A stretch of 64,000 bases of DNA, from assembly GCA_001724265.1 (NCBI GenBank), contig MEDY01000255.1:22319-86318 (forward strand). Direction: 5' to 3'. Positions 12,617-25,300 of the stretch are shown here, one piece after another. Positions within the stretch are counted from its first letter, which is position 1, and every line of letters starts with the position of its first letter. A program made the translations under genes and the position numbers. A model generated the notes under the pieces. It did no database searches, had not been told where the DNA came from, and saw only the letters and a program-made list of their open reading frames with translations. The stretch is from Rhizaria sp. SCN 62-66. Taxonomy: Eukaryota; Rhizaria, unplaced.

Positions 12617-15600
12617 ATGCTGTCGTCCCGCTGGCTCGGTCTGCGGAAGGTTTGTGCCTCCGCAGTCTCGACCACAACAGCAGCAGCAGCAGCTGCAGCG
12701 TCACAGGCTTTCGCCGCGGCGTCAGTCTCTGGCTTGGCGGCCGTCCGACCGGTGACTGTGACTGCGGACCGCGCACGCTTGCCGACCACCAGCAAGAACA
12801 GCGCCAATAACAACAACAGCACTATGCGCGGCGTTGATGCTCTGTGCGCTGGCCAGACTGCGCGCTTGCCTCTCCTGTTTACCCCATCAATCCCTCTCAT
12901 GTTCCGCAACAACTACAACAACAACAGCGGCGGCGGCGGCTACGGCGGCGGGTTCGGCGGCGGCGGCCGGCGGGGCAACAACAACAGCAACAACGCCGAG
13001 GACAGTGAGGACGAGTCCGCGGCCGCGCAGCGCCAGCTCCGCATGATGGCCAACTCGCGCGCGTTTGCGTTTGCGGCCCCCTCGTCCACCGCCGCCGCCA
13101 CCGCTTCGAACCCGCGCGTCAGGGCGCCCGCGAGCGCTCTGCCTAAGACAGCTGACGCGGATGCGGATGAGGAGGAGTTTGGCGATGATGACGAAGACAT
13201 CGTGGTAGAGGACGTGGCCCCCGCGGCTGGTACGTTATTTCATCCTTATGTGCCGCACGTTTGACGATCATAGTCGGATTCTGTTTCAGAATCACGAGCG
13301 TATTGTTTGTTCTCTAGAACATCATTTAAGACAACTCAAATCACCATGCTTCTCCGTGTTTCTTCCATATCGCCATTATGCACGCATGTATATGTATATA
13401 TATCTTAACGCAGACGCGTACCAGCTGCCCCTGCCCTACGACAAGGCCGACGCGGCCAAGAAGTTTGTCAAGACGTGGAACAATATCCGCGCCGACCAGG
13501 AGTTCACCAAGATCACCGCGCCGCTGGCTAAGGCCGCCGCACTCAAGACAAACCCCACGAAGCGCGGCCAAGAGCGCGCGCAGATGCTCACCGAGTTCCT
13601 CGTCGATAACAACATTGCGTACGCGCTCTCCCGCGCCCCCGCCTTCGCCTCAGCCTCAGTCTCAGCCTCCGCGTCTGACACTGCTTCTCAGAGCGGCGGT
13701 GGCAGCAGCAGCGGCCGCTCCCCCCGTGGCGGCGCCGCCGCTGCCAGTGCCGGCGCGGGCGCGGGCGTTGGCGACGCGCTGCCCCCGGCTGTCGCTGCGT
13801 TCGCGTCGGCCGCGGTCGTGCGCGTGATCGTCCGCGACGACTCGTACGCCAGCCCGGGCAACGTGACGCTCGACAAGGCGCTGCGGTGGGCCGCAGGGCA
13901 GCGGCTCAACCTGCTGATGCCGCGCGGGCAGCTGCAGCCGGAGCCGAAGCCGGAGAACAAGGCTGCGCTCGAGGACGACGGCGTGCCCGTGGCCTTCGCG
14001 ATGTCCTTCTCGAAACTCCGTGCCGAGCTGCTCAACAAAGATAAGGCCGCCGCGCGCGGCGCCGCCGTGGTCAAGGAGTTCAGCCTCAACGGGCAGGCGT
14101 CGAGGGGCGATGTGGTGCGCCGTGCGCTCCAGGCCTTCGAATTTGCGCTGCAGGGCTTCTCGGTCAAAGTGCAGCTCGTGGACAACAGGGGCAAGGCGCT
14201 TGCCAGCACCGACGGCGCGGGCAGTGTAAGTACCTCGTCGTCTAAGGGGGGGCTCGACGAGGACGCATTGGACCGGAGCGAACGGCGCGGGCGCCGCGGC
14301 GGCGACGATGACGGCGACAGCGGCGACGGCGACGATGACCGGCGCGGCGGCCGCGGCGGCGGCGCCGGCGGTGGCGGCAAGAAGGGCAAGTTGACGAAGA
14401 AGGAGCTCGAGATGCAGAAGCGCAAGGCCGCGATCGCCAAGGCCATGTCTACCGGGGCGCCGCTGCCGGCGGACGAGGAGCCGGGCGCCGCGGGTCGCAG
14501 CGGCGGCACCAACGACGGCACTGAAACCCTGCTGGCGCTCAACGATGTGGTGATGCAGTGCGCGGGGCTGCTTGTGCAGCGGCGGAGCGACGTCAAGATC
14601 CGCCACGGGCTCGCCATGGCCATGATGACGCAGTACCTTAAGGCCAAGGGGCTCTTCACCCCGGTGTCCGGCCCCAGCGGGGCCAAGGCCGCGGTCGTGC
14701 CGACCAACGAGGGCGGCAGTCCTGTCGTGCCCTCGGAAGTACGTTCGCAATTGATCGCGATATCACACGAATTGCGCGATATCACTCGATAATGATACCA
14801 TCGTTTAATGAAAACAATTGTAATGACTCATATCAATGCCATGTACGATATATGTTAAAATTATGTATTTGTGCTGACATAAAATCTCGTTTATATCTTG
14901 TTATCACAACGCTTCACAGGAGGAGCGCGAGGCCGCGGCCAACGCAGTGTCCACACGCGCGAGCATCATGCTTGCTGCCAGCATGTCCACTGCGCTCGAC
15001 CTCACGGCGCTCAACGCCAGCAGCAGCAACAACATCTCTAGCACTAGTGCGGGCAGCGACAGTGCGGTGCCGATCGCCGCCGTCATCGCCGCAGGGCTGC
15101 TCGCGCGGCCCCTGGAGCGCGAGATGGGTACGGACGCAGCTTAGCTTTGTAATCACACATATTTTACACTCAATGTTTTGTTATTAGTTCTTCAAAATGA
15201 AAAAATGTCATGAAAACCCATATTAATTATTTTGCATACGATGATTCATCGTTGACTTGTTGTCTTTATGTTTATCTTTGCGTTCTGTTTTACTCCCCAC
15301 AACAGGCAAGCGCGGGCGCATCGAGACCGAGGAGCTGACTCTGGAGCCCGTCAGTAACCTGCTCAAGCGCATCTACGACCTTCCTAACGTGCCCGCAATC
15401 AGCGACGAGGCCAAGGGCGAGGTTGTCAAGAGCAACATCTACTTCGCGCCGGTGACCGAGGCTGCGATGCGGGAGAAGAAGTACCTCCAGCTCGTCCCTG
15501 GTACGTTAACGTCACATTTCGCATTGCACTCTTGATTTGACAACATATATCTTGAATAAGTTACGAAATATTTGGCAATATAACTTTTAAACAGTTATTT

Positions 15601-15865
15601 GTAAGATTTATTTGATTTACATCTAACATATGTCATCTTCTCTTGTTTATATTGTATTTCGCATGTTATTTGCTTAGGCTCAAGCAAGAAGATGGAGCTG
15701 GACGCCGAAACGCAGCAGAAGCAGTGGGCCGAGTCCACTGAGGTGCTGACTCTGCTCGCCAAGAAGGACACCGACGGGCTCGTGGCCAAGCAGAGCGCGA
15801 AGCAGGGCGGCGGCAAAGACAGTGGCAAGGATGGCAACAAGGACGGTGGCAAGAACAGTAAGTGA
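12617..15865 (+). CDS. Translation initiation factor IF-3-like protein, probably mitochondrial
   Basis: Exons 12617-13229, 13414-14738, 14920-15127, 15306-15500 and 15678-15865; 842 aa; stop TGA. Introns of 177-184 nt start GTACGT, GTACGT, GTACGG and GTACGT. The N-terminus MLSSRWLGLRKVCASAVS is basic without acidic residues, like a mitochondrial presequence. An Asn/Gly-rich and acidic region follows. Residues about 337-375 resemble the IF-3 N domain (VTLDKALRWAAGQRLNLLMP), and about 423-465 resemble the linker/C domain (VKEFSLNGQ...FSVKVQLV). Bacterial IF-3 is about 180 aa, so most of this protein is added low-complexity sequence (acidic and Gly-rich insert near 14250-14390). IF-3 prevents premature ribosomal subunit joining. 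The assignment rests on motif similarity; the last three exons match nothing I recognise. Confidence 0.65.
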
Positions 15866-16342
15866 AGGAGAGCGCAAACACGTTTTACTATTTAATGCAG
15901 GTTTATATCCGCGTAGATAATCTAAGGTAAGGTCAAAGTGGCCACATTATGAAATAAACAGTTTGATTTAGACAATAAGTATGCTATTTTTGCTATTGAT
16001 ACTTATCTAAGAACTGATTGTGCGCAAATGAGAGCTGTGTTACACAGTCCAAGTGATCGTGGTTGTGATGTGCCGTGCGGCGGGTCGGATAGAAGTTCGA
16101 AATTGGCATGGCTTTTCTCTGTCGACCCTGAATTCAGATGACCGTCAACAGAAGTATAACATAACTGCCCACGTTGATCGTGCATCAAGACATTAAGAAT
16201 TCTTTTTATATCTCTTATGTTCTCTCTCTTGTTTATTATCTCAACTCTTTCTCGCTTACTCGCACACTCTAGAACTCCGGACCAAACTTTCTCCGACGTC
16301 AGCACGTGCAGGCACCTGCCTCTCACTCGTTCTTCCTGCACG
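15866..16342. other. Intergenic region upstream of the giant HECT gene
   Basis: AT-rich. The HECT frame is open from an earlier ATG at 16217, but that stretch (MFSLLFII...) has non-coding composition. It probably belongs to the 5' leader. Confidence 0.4.
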
Positions 16343-19300
16343 ATGGCCAGCGTGTCCGAGCTCGCGTCTCGTCTTGAATGGGCGACGGACGACGAGCTCA
16401 CCTGCACTCTCCTCGAGTTGAGCACCGAAATCAACATGATGAATGAGAGCGACCTGACAACTCTGCACATCCCCACCTTCTGCGGCTCACTCGCCACCGC
16501 CATGCAGTCCTGGCAGGCGCCGGACGCAATCGTGCTCGCCGCGCGCGTCCTCACCGGCCTGCTTGACACCGCACCCGAAACGATGGCCTTCGTGCACTCG
16601 CAGACGCCGCTCATCAACGTGCTGCTTGAGCACCTCAACTCGGTAGCGTACCCCGACGTCGTCGAGCTCGCAATCCCGCTGCTCGCCCGCATTGCCGCGC
16701 GCTCACCGCCCGTGCTTAACGCGCTGGACATTACCGCCGTCTACGGGTCCATCGACTTCTTCTCCGTCGTCACCCAGAGGGACTTGTTGGGGCTGATCGT
16801 CGCGGCTGTGCACACGCACTCGCCGGTCCAGACGGTGACTCGCGCGCTACAGCTGCTGCCCATGCTCGCGCAGAAGGTGCCGCAGCGGCGCTGGCTGCCC
16901 ACGCTTACCGTTAGTAGTATTGACAATAACTACAGCAACAACGAAGTGAGGAACAACGAGCGTAGCAATGCGACAGATGTTAGGGTTAGCTCAAGCGTCA
17001 GTTCAACTGCGAGTGTGCTCGATACAAAGAATGTGACTGAGAGTGGGTTACGGCTTGTCCTCGCGTCCGCACTGGCCGCGCACAGTCGCCACAAGAAGCG
17101 CACTCGTCGTGTGAACACACACACTGCGACCGATCACGTCGACGGCGACAGCGACGACGAGTACGATGACGAGTATGATGAGGGCAGCAGCAGTGACGGC
17201 GACAACGACGCCACTGCTGCTCACGCCGCCAGTGCGAGCTCCGACTCCGCGGCGACGGAGGCCAACACGGCGGCTGTCGTCGTGTCTGCGCTGCTCAAGG
17301 CGGTTCTCAGCACCAAGGTCGTCAAAACCGCGTTTGCGACCGGTAATTACGCCACGCCGAGCTACACCCCGTCTCTGAGCTCGCTGCAGCGGCTGACTGG
17401 TGCTGCTTGTAACGCCATAAAGTGGTCCGATAGCGCTGCGAATGATGATGAGCGAAATGGTACTTTCATGTCGTGTAAGGGTGGCGACGTGACCGTGGGC
17501 GCAGCGACGATGGCGGCCGAGCTGGGTACTATGCACGGACTCACGGTCGCTGCGGCCGCTCGGCGCATGCTTGAGACCGTGGGCACGGTCAACGGGACAG
17601 TGCACACTGCTGATAAGCCCACGGCGAATACTGACAGTGTAGTGGCAGTGGCTGAGGCTCAGGGTAATACCTGTGCTGCAATGTCTGACTCGGACGACAA
17701 AGCTGTTGATGCAAGTATCAAGTCAGACAACAGTCCTGTCGACGCACCCTCATCAGCGTCGAATGCTGACGATGTAAGCGCTCTGTGTAAGCACGTTTCA
17801 TGGGGGAAGCTTGTGCCCACAGTCACTTTGCCCTTGTTCACACCTGTCACGAGTCAGATTCAGACGAGGCCGAGCAATGGCTCAACCACTGACACCGCCA
17901 GCGCCAGCGCCAACGCGATTTGTGCGGGTGTAGGTGTGAGTGGATGTGACGGTGACTGCGAGTTCAAGGAGGAAGAAGAGAGTCTCATCGACGGTTGCTG
18001 GGTGACGATGCGCCTCGCCGATGCAAGTACCCACGGAAATTGTGCGGGTGATGCATCTGTTCCTGGAGTTGCGCTCCGCCTGTTGCAGCAATACTCTCAG
18101 TCCCAGTCCCAGTCGCAGTCGCATGCACAGACACATTCACAGTTGCAGGCACAGTCAGTGGAGCTGCAGCCCGTGCCGGCCGTCGCGAGCGCGAGCGCAA
18201 CCACTGACTGGGAGCAGCAATCTGACCTACAGCAGCAACAACAGCACGAGCAAGAGTAGCCAACTCACACGCGAGAGCAGAAGCGGCAGTTCCTGTCGCT
18301 GGCAGGCGACGCGCTGGTCACTTCTTTGACCCAGGCTTTCCCGAAGATACAGGGCGGCTTGGCTCTGGGGGACGGCGGTGGCTTAACTGCTGCTTCGTGC
18401 GAGATTGTCGCCGCACTTACATCCCCGTCATTGCTGCTCACGTTAAGCACTCTGTTTGAAACCGCACTGGCTCCACCTCTTCTCGCTTACAGCGACGATG
18501 CTCGCGCTGGCGCCAGCGACACGAACGCGATCGCGTTTGATATGTGCGACTCTACTGCCGGTGCGTCAAGTGCTGAGAATGACGAGGCCGTACTTAACGC
18601 TTTGCTTCGTAGGCCGCGTACTTACACGCGCGGCACTTACACTCGCAACGGTACTTATACGAGCGACGTACTGAGTGCGCTCGCGCAACAGCACTTCGAC
18701 AACAAATGTCATTGCTGCAGCCGTCGTTCTGATCACAACAATGACGATGTGACTTCTGCGTCAAAGGATGATGCTTCAAAGTGTCCATTGGCCCAGATTA
18801 TCTTTCAGCTCGTTCGCTCACTGCCCCATCATCGCGCGTACAATGCCCGCGCGCTTGGCAGCAGCGCCAGTGCGAACCCCCCCGTGAGTCTCGCTCCCAA
18901 CGTCGCCGCCTCTGTGGCGACCGCCGCCGCCGAGGCGTTGATGCTGGTGCTAACGACGACTGCGACGCCCGTCGTCACACTCCCTACGGGAGATCAGCCG
19001 CGGCCTCAACAACAACAACAGCAACAGCAGCAGCAACAGCAGTGCTCGCAGGCGTTGGGAGACGGGTTCGGCACTGTGGTGACGGCTGTGACGCTTCCGC
19101 CGCCGCCGCTGCCGCTGCGGCCAGCGCCCGTCGCCGTCGCCGTCCCAGTCTCAGCCTCCGCGTCCACGACCAGTGTGAGCGTTACGAGCAATGACACGGC
19201 ACGGGTCAAGTTGCGTGGCAGCGACAGTGGCAGCGGTCGCGACACTGACTCTGACAGCAATGGCAGTGGCAGTGAAGAGGCTGTTCTCTAGCACCTGTTG

Positions 19301-22300
19301 GCTCAGGCAACTGAGTACTACGGTCTTGCTCTGTTGTCCCCTCTCCAAGAAGAAGAAGAAGAAGAAGAAGAAGAGGAGGAGGGCGCTGGCGATGAGCGCG
19401 CCGACAAAAGCAACACAAGCGCTGAGGATGGTGCGACTAAGAGTGCTGCTGCCGCGACCGACATCAGTGCCGACAATGACAACAAAGATGCTGCTGCAGA
19501 TGGTAATGACGGTGCATGGGAGTAGCCGTCCCGCAACACGCGCAGTCGCACCCGCACTCGCGCGCTCAGTGTGCCTGCCACTGCCACTGCCACTGCCACT
19601 GCCACTGCCACTGCCACTGCCACTGCCACTGCTACCGTGACTGCGAACTCTAGTTCAGGCGGCAGCAAACAGAGCAACGGCGCAAGTAGCAACCGCGGGC
19701 GTGGCCGGGGCCGTGGCCGTGCCCGTGGCCGTGCCCGTGGCTGCGGGCGCGGTCGAGGCGGCAGTAACACTGCTAACGACGATGACGCCAACGCTGACGC
19801 CCACACCGAGACCAAGGCAATCACTGGCGATATGGTCGATTCGCCCCCCACATCGCCCCCGCCCCCGCCCCCTCCTAGCGCGCGCGACATCCTTGTTGGC
19901 GCGCTGCAGAAACTGGAGAGGACGCCGCTTTTCACTGCCAACGAACGCGCCGCACTGGCGCGGCAGCATCCTCCGCTTTTTAGCCCCTCTGCGACGACGA
20001 AGGCGAGTGGATACACGTGCCAGCTCACGGTCGCACTTACACTGGCTAAGGGTGCTGTCACGTCGCTCACTTTCACAAACAGCTCCTCGAATACGAACAG
20101 TACTGCGAGCGGTGACAGTACCAGGTTCATTAAGCTCGAGTCCGTGCCTCTTGCTGTGCTGCAACAAGTTGTTGACGCTGCCCACGGTCACTTCGCAGCA
20201 CTTATGTCTCGCGTAAGCGCCACCTCATCAATTGACAGCGGCAATGCTTTCCGCGTTGACTATAGTCTCAGCGGCTCGTGCAAGTACGATGTCGAGCTGC
20301 TTTTGCCTGCTAAGGTGTTTTTGCATGCGCACAAAGACACGTCACTCATCACGACTGAGACAATGACGACACCTGCAGCTGCACTTTCAGCGGGCAACAG
20401 CGACGATTTTGAGACTCGCCCGAGCACATCTGTGTCTGTTGCTGCTGCTGTTGCTGCATCGGTGACTGCAGTCGAGACAGCAAGCGCGAATGAGTCTCAG
20501 TCATCATCGTCGTCGTCGTCGTCGTCGTCAGCGTCGGCATCGTCAGCTGCGGATACGTGTACTGCTAAGCGTGGCACGTACACTTCACGGTCCGTCGTGC
20601 TGACGCGGCCACACGCACTCTTCGCGGTTCTCTCCGCACTTACTCACACAGTACTCACTTCTCCGCTAAGTACCCCGCTGCCAAGTCTAAGCACCCATCT
20701 GCCAGCGTCCATCAACTCAGTTGCGGCAGCGACCGCGGTTACCCACACTGCGGCGGCCGCGACCGTGGCCTCTGCGATGCTCATCCCGCCTCTTGTCCCC
20801 AGTCCGTGGACTATGCTCACTCACTCACGTCTAAGTATCCCCTTAGACTCCGGTCACGCGAGCAAGCGTAGCGCGCAGCAGTCCGGGCTCGACAGCGCAG
20901 CGCGCGCGATTTTCTCGGTCCTGCGCCGCGCCCCCGGCCAGTCTCTGCGCGCTCCCAGCCACTCCGTGGTGACGCACATCCTGACGGTGCTGCCGCCGCT
21001 GCCGACGACGAGCGGCGCGGGCGCCAGCATCACTGGGCTCAGCGCCCTGAGCGCCAGCCTCAGCGGCGGCGTCAGCACCGCGGCCGTGGACAAGCTCTCG
21101 GCGGGGTCGCTGCTGCGCGCGCTCCTGCTGCCGCCGCTGGCGCTGCCGCTGACGTTCGCCGAGAAGGGGGCGAGCGTCGGCGTGGGGAGCCACCCGGCGG
21201 CGCTGCAGTCGCGCTGGCAGTGTAAGTACCTCGCGTCTAAGGGCCAGGGCGGCGCCTCACCCGGGACTACGCAGAAGACGCCGAGGTACCTGCAGTCTAA
21301 GGGTGTGGTGCGCCCCTGGGTACTTACATCTGCGCCTAGTCGTCTGCTCGCGGTCGCCGCGACTGTGCCCGCTGCTGCTGCAGCAGTGGCAGCGACAGCG
21401 TCTGCTGTGGCAGCTGTGGTGACTGTGGTTCTTGCCGCTGCAAATGACGCGGCGAAGGAGGCCGCCGAGGCAAGTGCGGCCGACGCTACCCCTTCTAAGG
21501 CGGCTGATGCTGACCACGATGCTGATGGACATGCTGTTGATGCTGCTGAGGTTGCAAGCGCGAGCAATGACAAGGTTACTGCTTGCGTTGGTGTTGCGGC
21601 AGCTGTTGCTGCTGTAACAACTGCGGTCGCTTCCGTCACCGCTGCGACTGCGCTGTTGCGCTCTTTTCTCAACGAAAACGCGCCTACTAAGTATTGCATT
21701 GCATCATTTAAGGGTTTGACTTTGAGCGAGGGTGCGTTGTTTCTGCACTCTACTACTCCTTACATCGAAGGCGTTCTCACATCTGTTGCCGACATGATTG
21801 CCGATATCACAAGCACGGAAGCTTATCTCAGTACAATCAGTGCTGATCTAAGTACTCTTGGCTTAGGACGCGCGCTTCAGAGTGTCAAGCAACAACTTTT
21901 GGTCTTGATCTCGATCACAACATCGATCGCTGCCCCACTAATTGCAACATACTTACCCAGTCAGACTGTCGCTGCTGCGGACTTAAGCACTTCTTTGACT
22001 GACTGCGACACACGTGAGAATAGTGACATCCACGGAGCTGTGATATCACATATGCGTCGGTTTGGCGTTGCTTCAGCAATGCGGCGCTTGCACGCCTTTG
22101 TTCTGAGCGCTGCTGGTGATGACAACGGAAGTGACTCGATTTCTACCACTGTTGAGAGTGAACTATCTCGGAGTACAAAGGCAGCTGTGACTGCTGCTGC
22201 GAGTACACTCAGTATCTCCCTTGCGAGCAACAGCGTCGATTCGAGTGCAAGTGCCTGTGCCCAAATGGACGACACATGTGGCGAGAGCAGCATCGTTGCA

Positions 22301-25300
22301 CGCCTTACTGCTGCTGCGCGGACACTAAGCCAAGCCGCATCAACTGCAAGTCAAGCATTGCCAGCCTCAACTGCATCACCTCTCTTAATGACTGACTGCG
22401 AGCAACAACAGCCTGTTCCGAGTGGCAATGAGCAGTCGAAGCTCAGTCAGTCCAGTGCGAGCTGGTGGCTCGGGACAATGCCGTCGGGCACTGACCCGCT
22501 CACGTCTTCTTCCAGTCTTGGTGCGCGCGATCGCAGTGCGAAGGATTCGACCAGTGCAACTCCTAACACGAACTGTGGAGTCGTGAGTGACTCTGAGCTC
22601 GTTGCGCTCAGCGAGATCCTCGACATTTTCTCTCTCACTGAGCCGAAGTCCCATGTGGATTCAAACTGTGCGGACATTCCCGGTAGCGAGGTGCCATTGC
22701 TTCCTTTAACTGCGTTTGCGCCGACCCTACACGAAGTGACGGAGTCTGGCGTGCTTGCAGCCCTCAGCTCATACCTCAATGTAAGTACCCCCTTGGACAC
22801 GGAGGACCACGCACCCGTGCCTTTGTCGCTCGCAGCAGCGCGGGCCCGTGCGCTGTTAGCCGTTGCATGCGGCTTGCCTTTAGTGCCGAGCCCTTACATC
22901 ACCACTGGTACTACTTGCGCTGATAACAAGAAGACTGGCAGCGAAGCTGAGACGGAGACCGGTGCAGCTTGGCTTTCCTTCGCTTCTCAAATGAAGGCCG
23001 CCACAGATCCCCTCTTCACCACTCAAAGTCAGGCCGCGCCATTTGCTTGCTCTGCGCAATTAGACGCAAGCAGTGTGCGTGCGCAGCGTTTACACGGTCT
23101 TAGCACGCTGTTCAAGTCTGCGCGCGCGGCCGCTGACTCGGCCGCGCTTCGTCTGGCGCCATTGCTGTCGCCCACGTACACGCTCGCACTCACATTGGGC
23201 TCAACGACGGCATCTCCTCTGACGACCATCACGTCGGTGGCAAACGCCCTCAACGACAGCAGTAGCGGCTCAAGCGCAAGCTGTAGCTCTGGTGCTGGTG
23301 CTGGGAATAGCATCGTCACCGTGAGTACTGGCGCTGGTGCGTTTGCGCTCTCACAGACACGCGCACAGTCCCTTACATGGGCAAAGCGGTACGTACGCCA
23401 CATCCGCATGACTCTCCATCACACGAGTACAGGCTCTGACACGACTAGCCATGCAAGCTCCGCTGTCTCAGAGCCGTGCGGCTTAGCTTTCTCGACTGGC
23501 GGCTTAACATTTGTGCAGCTTGTGAGCGCTTTGTGGGACAAGACTCAAGTGACAGTCGCGCCATCACACCGTCTTCTTGCAAACTACTTTAGCGCGAACG
23601 CTAACAACAACGCGAACAGCGCAAGTAGCGCCAGCCGCTATAGCTCAGGCTACAGCCTTTACTCGAGGCAATCGTACGGCTCTGGCGGCTATAGCGCGCA
23701 GTTACAGCCGCAGTGCCAATGGTCGCTCTCTGTCCTCCCCACAGCTGCCATTGGCGACAAGGCTGCTGACGTTCTTCGCAAGAGTCATACCGAGATCTCC
23801 AAAGTCTATCTCTACGATGTCAGTGCTTCCAACAGCAAGGCCACTGTGAGTACCTGCGGTGACCTGAGTGATCCTGCTGCTCTTGCCCCTTACACTGTCT
23901 CATGCCCAGCTTTTCCTTGTCACGCCACACCCTTAGACCTTGCTCTCATTGACAACGTGACTAAGGATGCTCACTGTGAACTTGATGCTGTCAATGGAAA
24001 CGAACACTCAGAAGAGGGTAGTGCGATGCTCACGGTCACTGCTGCAGTTGCACGGATGCTAAGCCGCCCCTGGACTGTATATTCATTCAAGCCGAATATG
24101 ACAATGCTCACTATCGATGGCAACGACATCACAAGCACTGTTGGTAGTAGCCCCAGCTCGAGTAGTAACTACTCAGGCTACATGAGCTCGTACGGTAGCC
24201 CGTACGGCTCTGCATACGGTCACACCCCCGCCCCGTCCGCCCTGTTCACTCTCGTCCCCACTGCCGTCGGCAGCGGCGCTATCATCACTCTCAACAGCGG
24301 CGCGGGTGCCGGCACCCAGAGTCGTCGCCACTGCTCGATTCACGGCTGCCAGAGTAGCAGCAGTAGTGATAACGCCGCTGCGAGCGCGAGCGCTGCTGCA
24401 TCTGAGAAGGCGGCTGCGACTAGCAAGCAGGTCAAGGCGTACTATAGCAATATCACGACGTCTGTTGCCCCGTACGATGTCTACGTTGAGGGAGACTGGG
24501 CTGCGAGTCGCGCCGCGTCCAGAGACGGATGTTTGGCCGCTCTCGGTTCTTGTAAGGAAGTCACGGCGCAGCACCCCTGTACTCTGTGCAGCGCCTCTGG
24601 CAGCACCACAAACAGCGCGGAGACGACCCCGGCTACAAGCGCCATTGCTAAGGCCAACGGCGGCAGCAGCGATGGTGAACATGCGCGCAGTGTTGTGAAG
24701 ATCGTCATCTCACAAGAGCAAGAGGAGGACGCGGTGATTCACAATGTGCTGTTGCCGCTGCTCCAGCTCGTGTCGAGGCTCAGTCGCGTGTTGACGAAGT
24801 GGTGGGAGTGGTACTTACCTGACGTCGTCGCGACGGTGGATCTAAGTGCCTCTAGCTCTTGCTCGAGCTCGAGCTCCAGTGCGAGTGCCGTCACTGCCGC
24901 AGCTGGCGGCAAACTCGTGAGCATTGCTCTGTTGCCGACAACCGTCACGCTGACGGCGCCGTCAGCTGTCAGGGGCGGTGGCGACGAGTTGACGACAAAC
25001 AACAAGACCAAGGTTCCTGTTCCCGTGCCCGTTACTGCATACTTGCACTACATGCAAGAGACCGCCCCGCTGTCCAGCGTAGCCAGTGGAGGCATCTCCG
25101 CTTCGAGGCCCTGCTTTACGTTTGTTGCAGGCCTTGTTGGCCGCCCACGCCAGCTTCAGCCGCTGCCGTGCCCGTCTCCAGTCTTTGCGAGTATTGCGCA
25201 CGCCCACAGCGGCTCAACCTCGAGCTCTAGCTCTGCTACTGCTGCTGGTACTGTCCACACTGTGAACGCAAGCGTTGATGTTGATGTCGGTGTTGTGTGC

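Noticed and set aside
13662-14785. Long antisense open frames opposite the IF-3-like gene
   Set aside because: They mirror GC-rich codons of the sense gene, give low-complexity Arg/Ala/Ser translations and lack splice or domain support.
19318-20191. Antisense open frames opposite the HECT repeats
   Set aside because: Repeats such as CTGCCA and GAA are open in many frames. The products are simple repeats.
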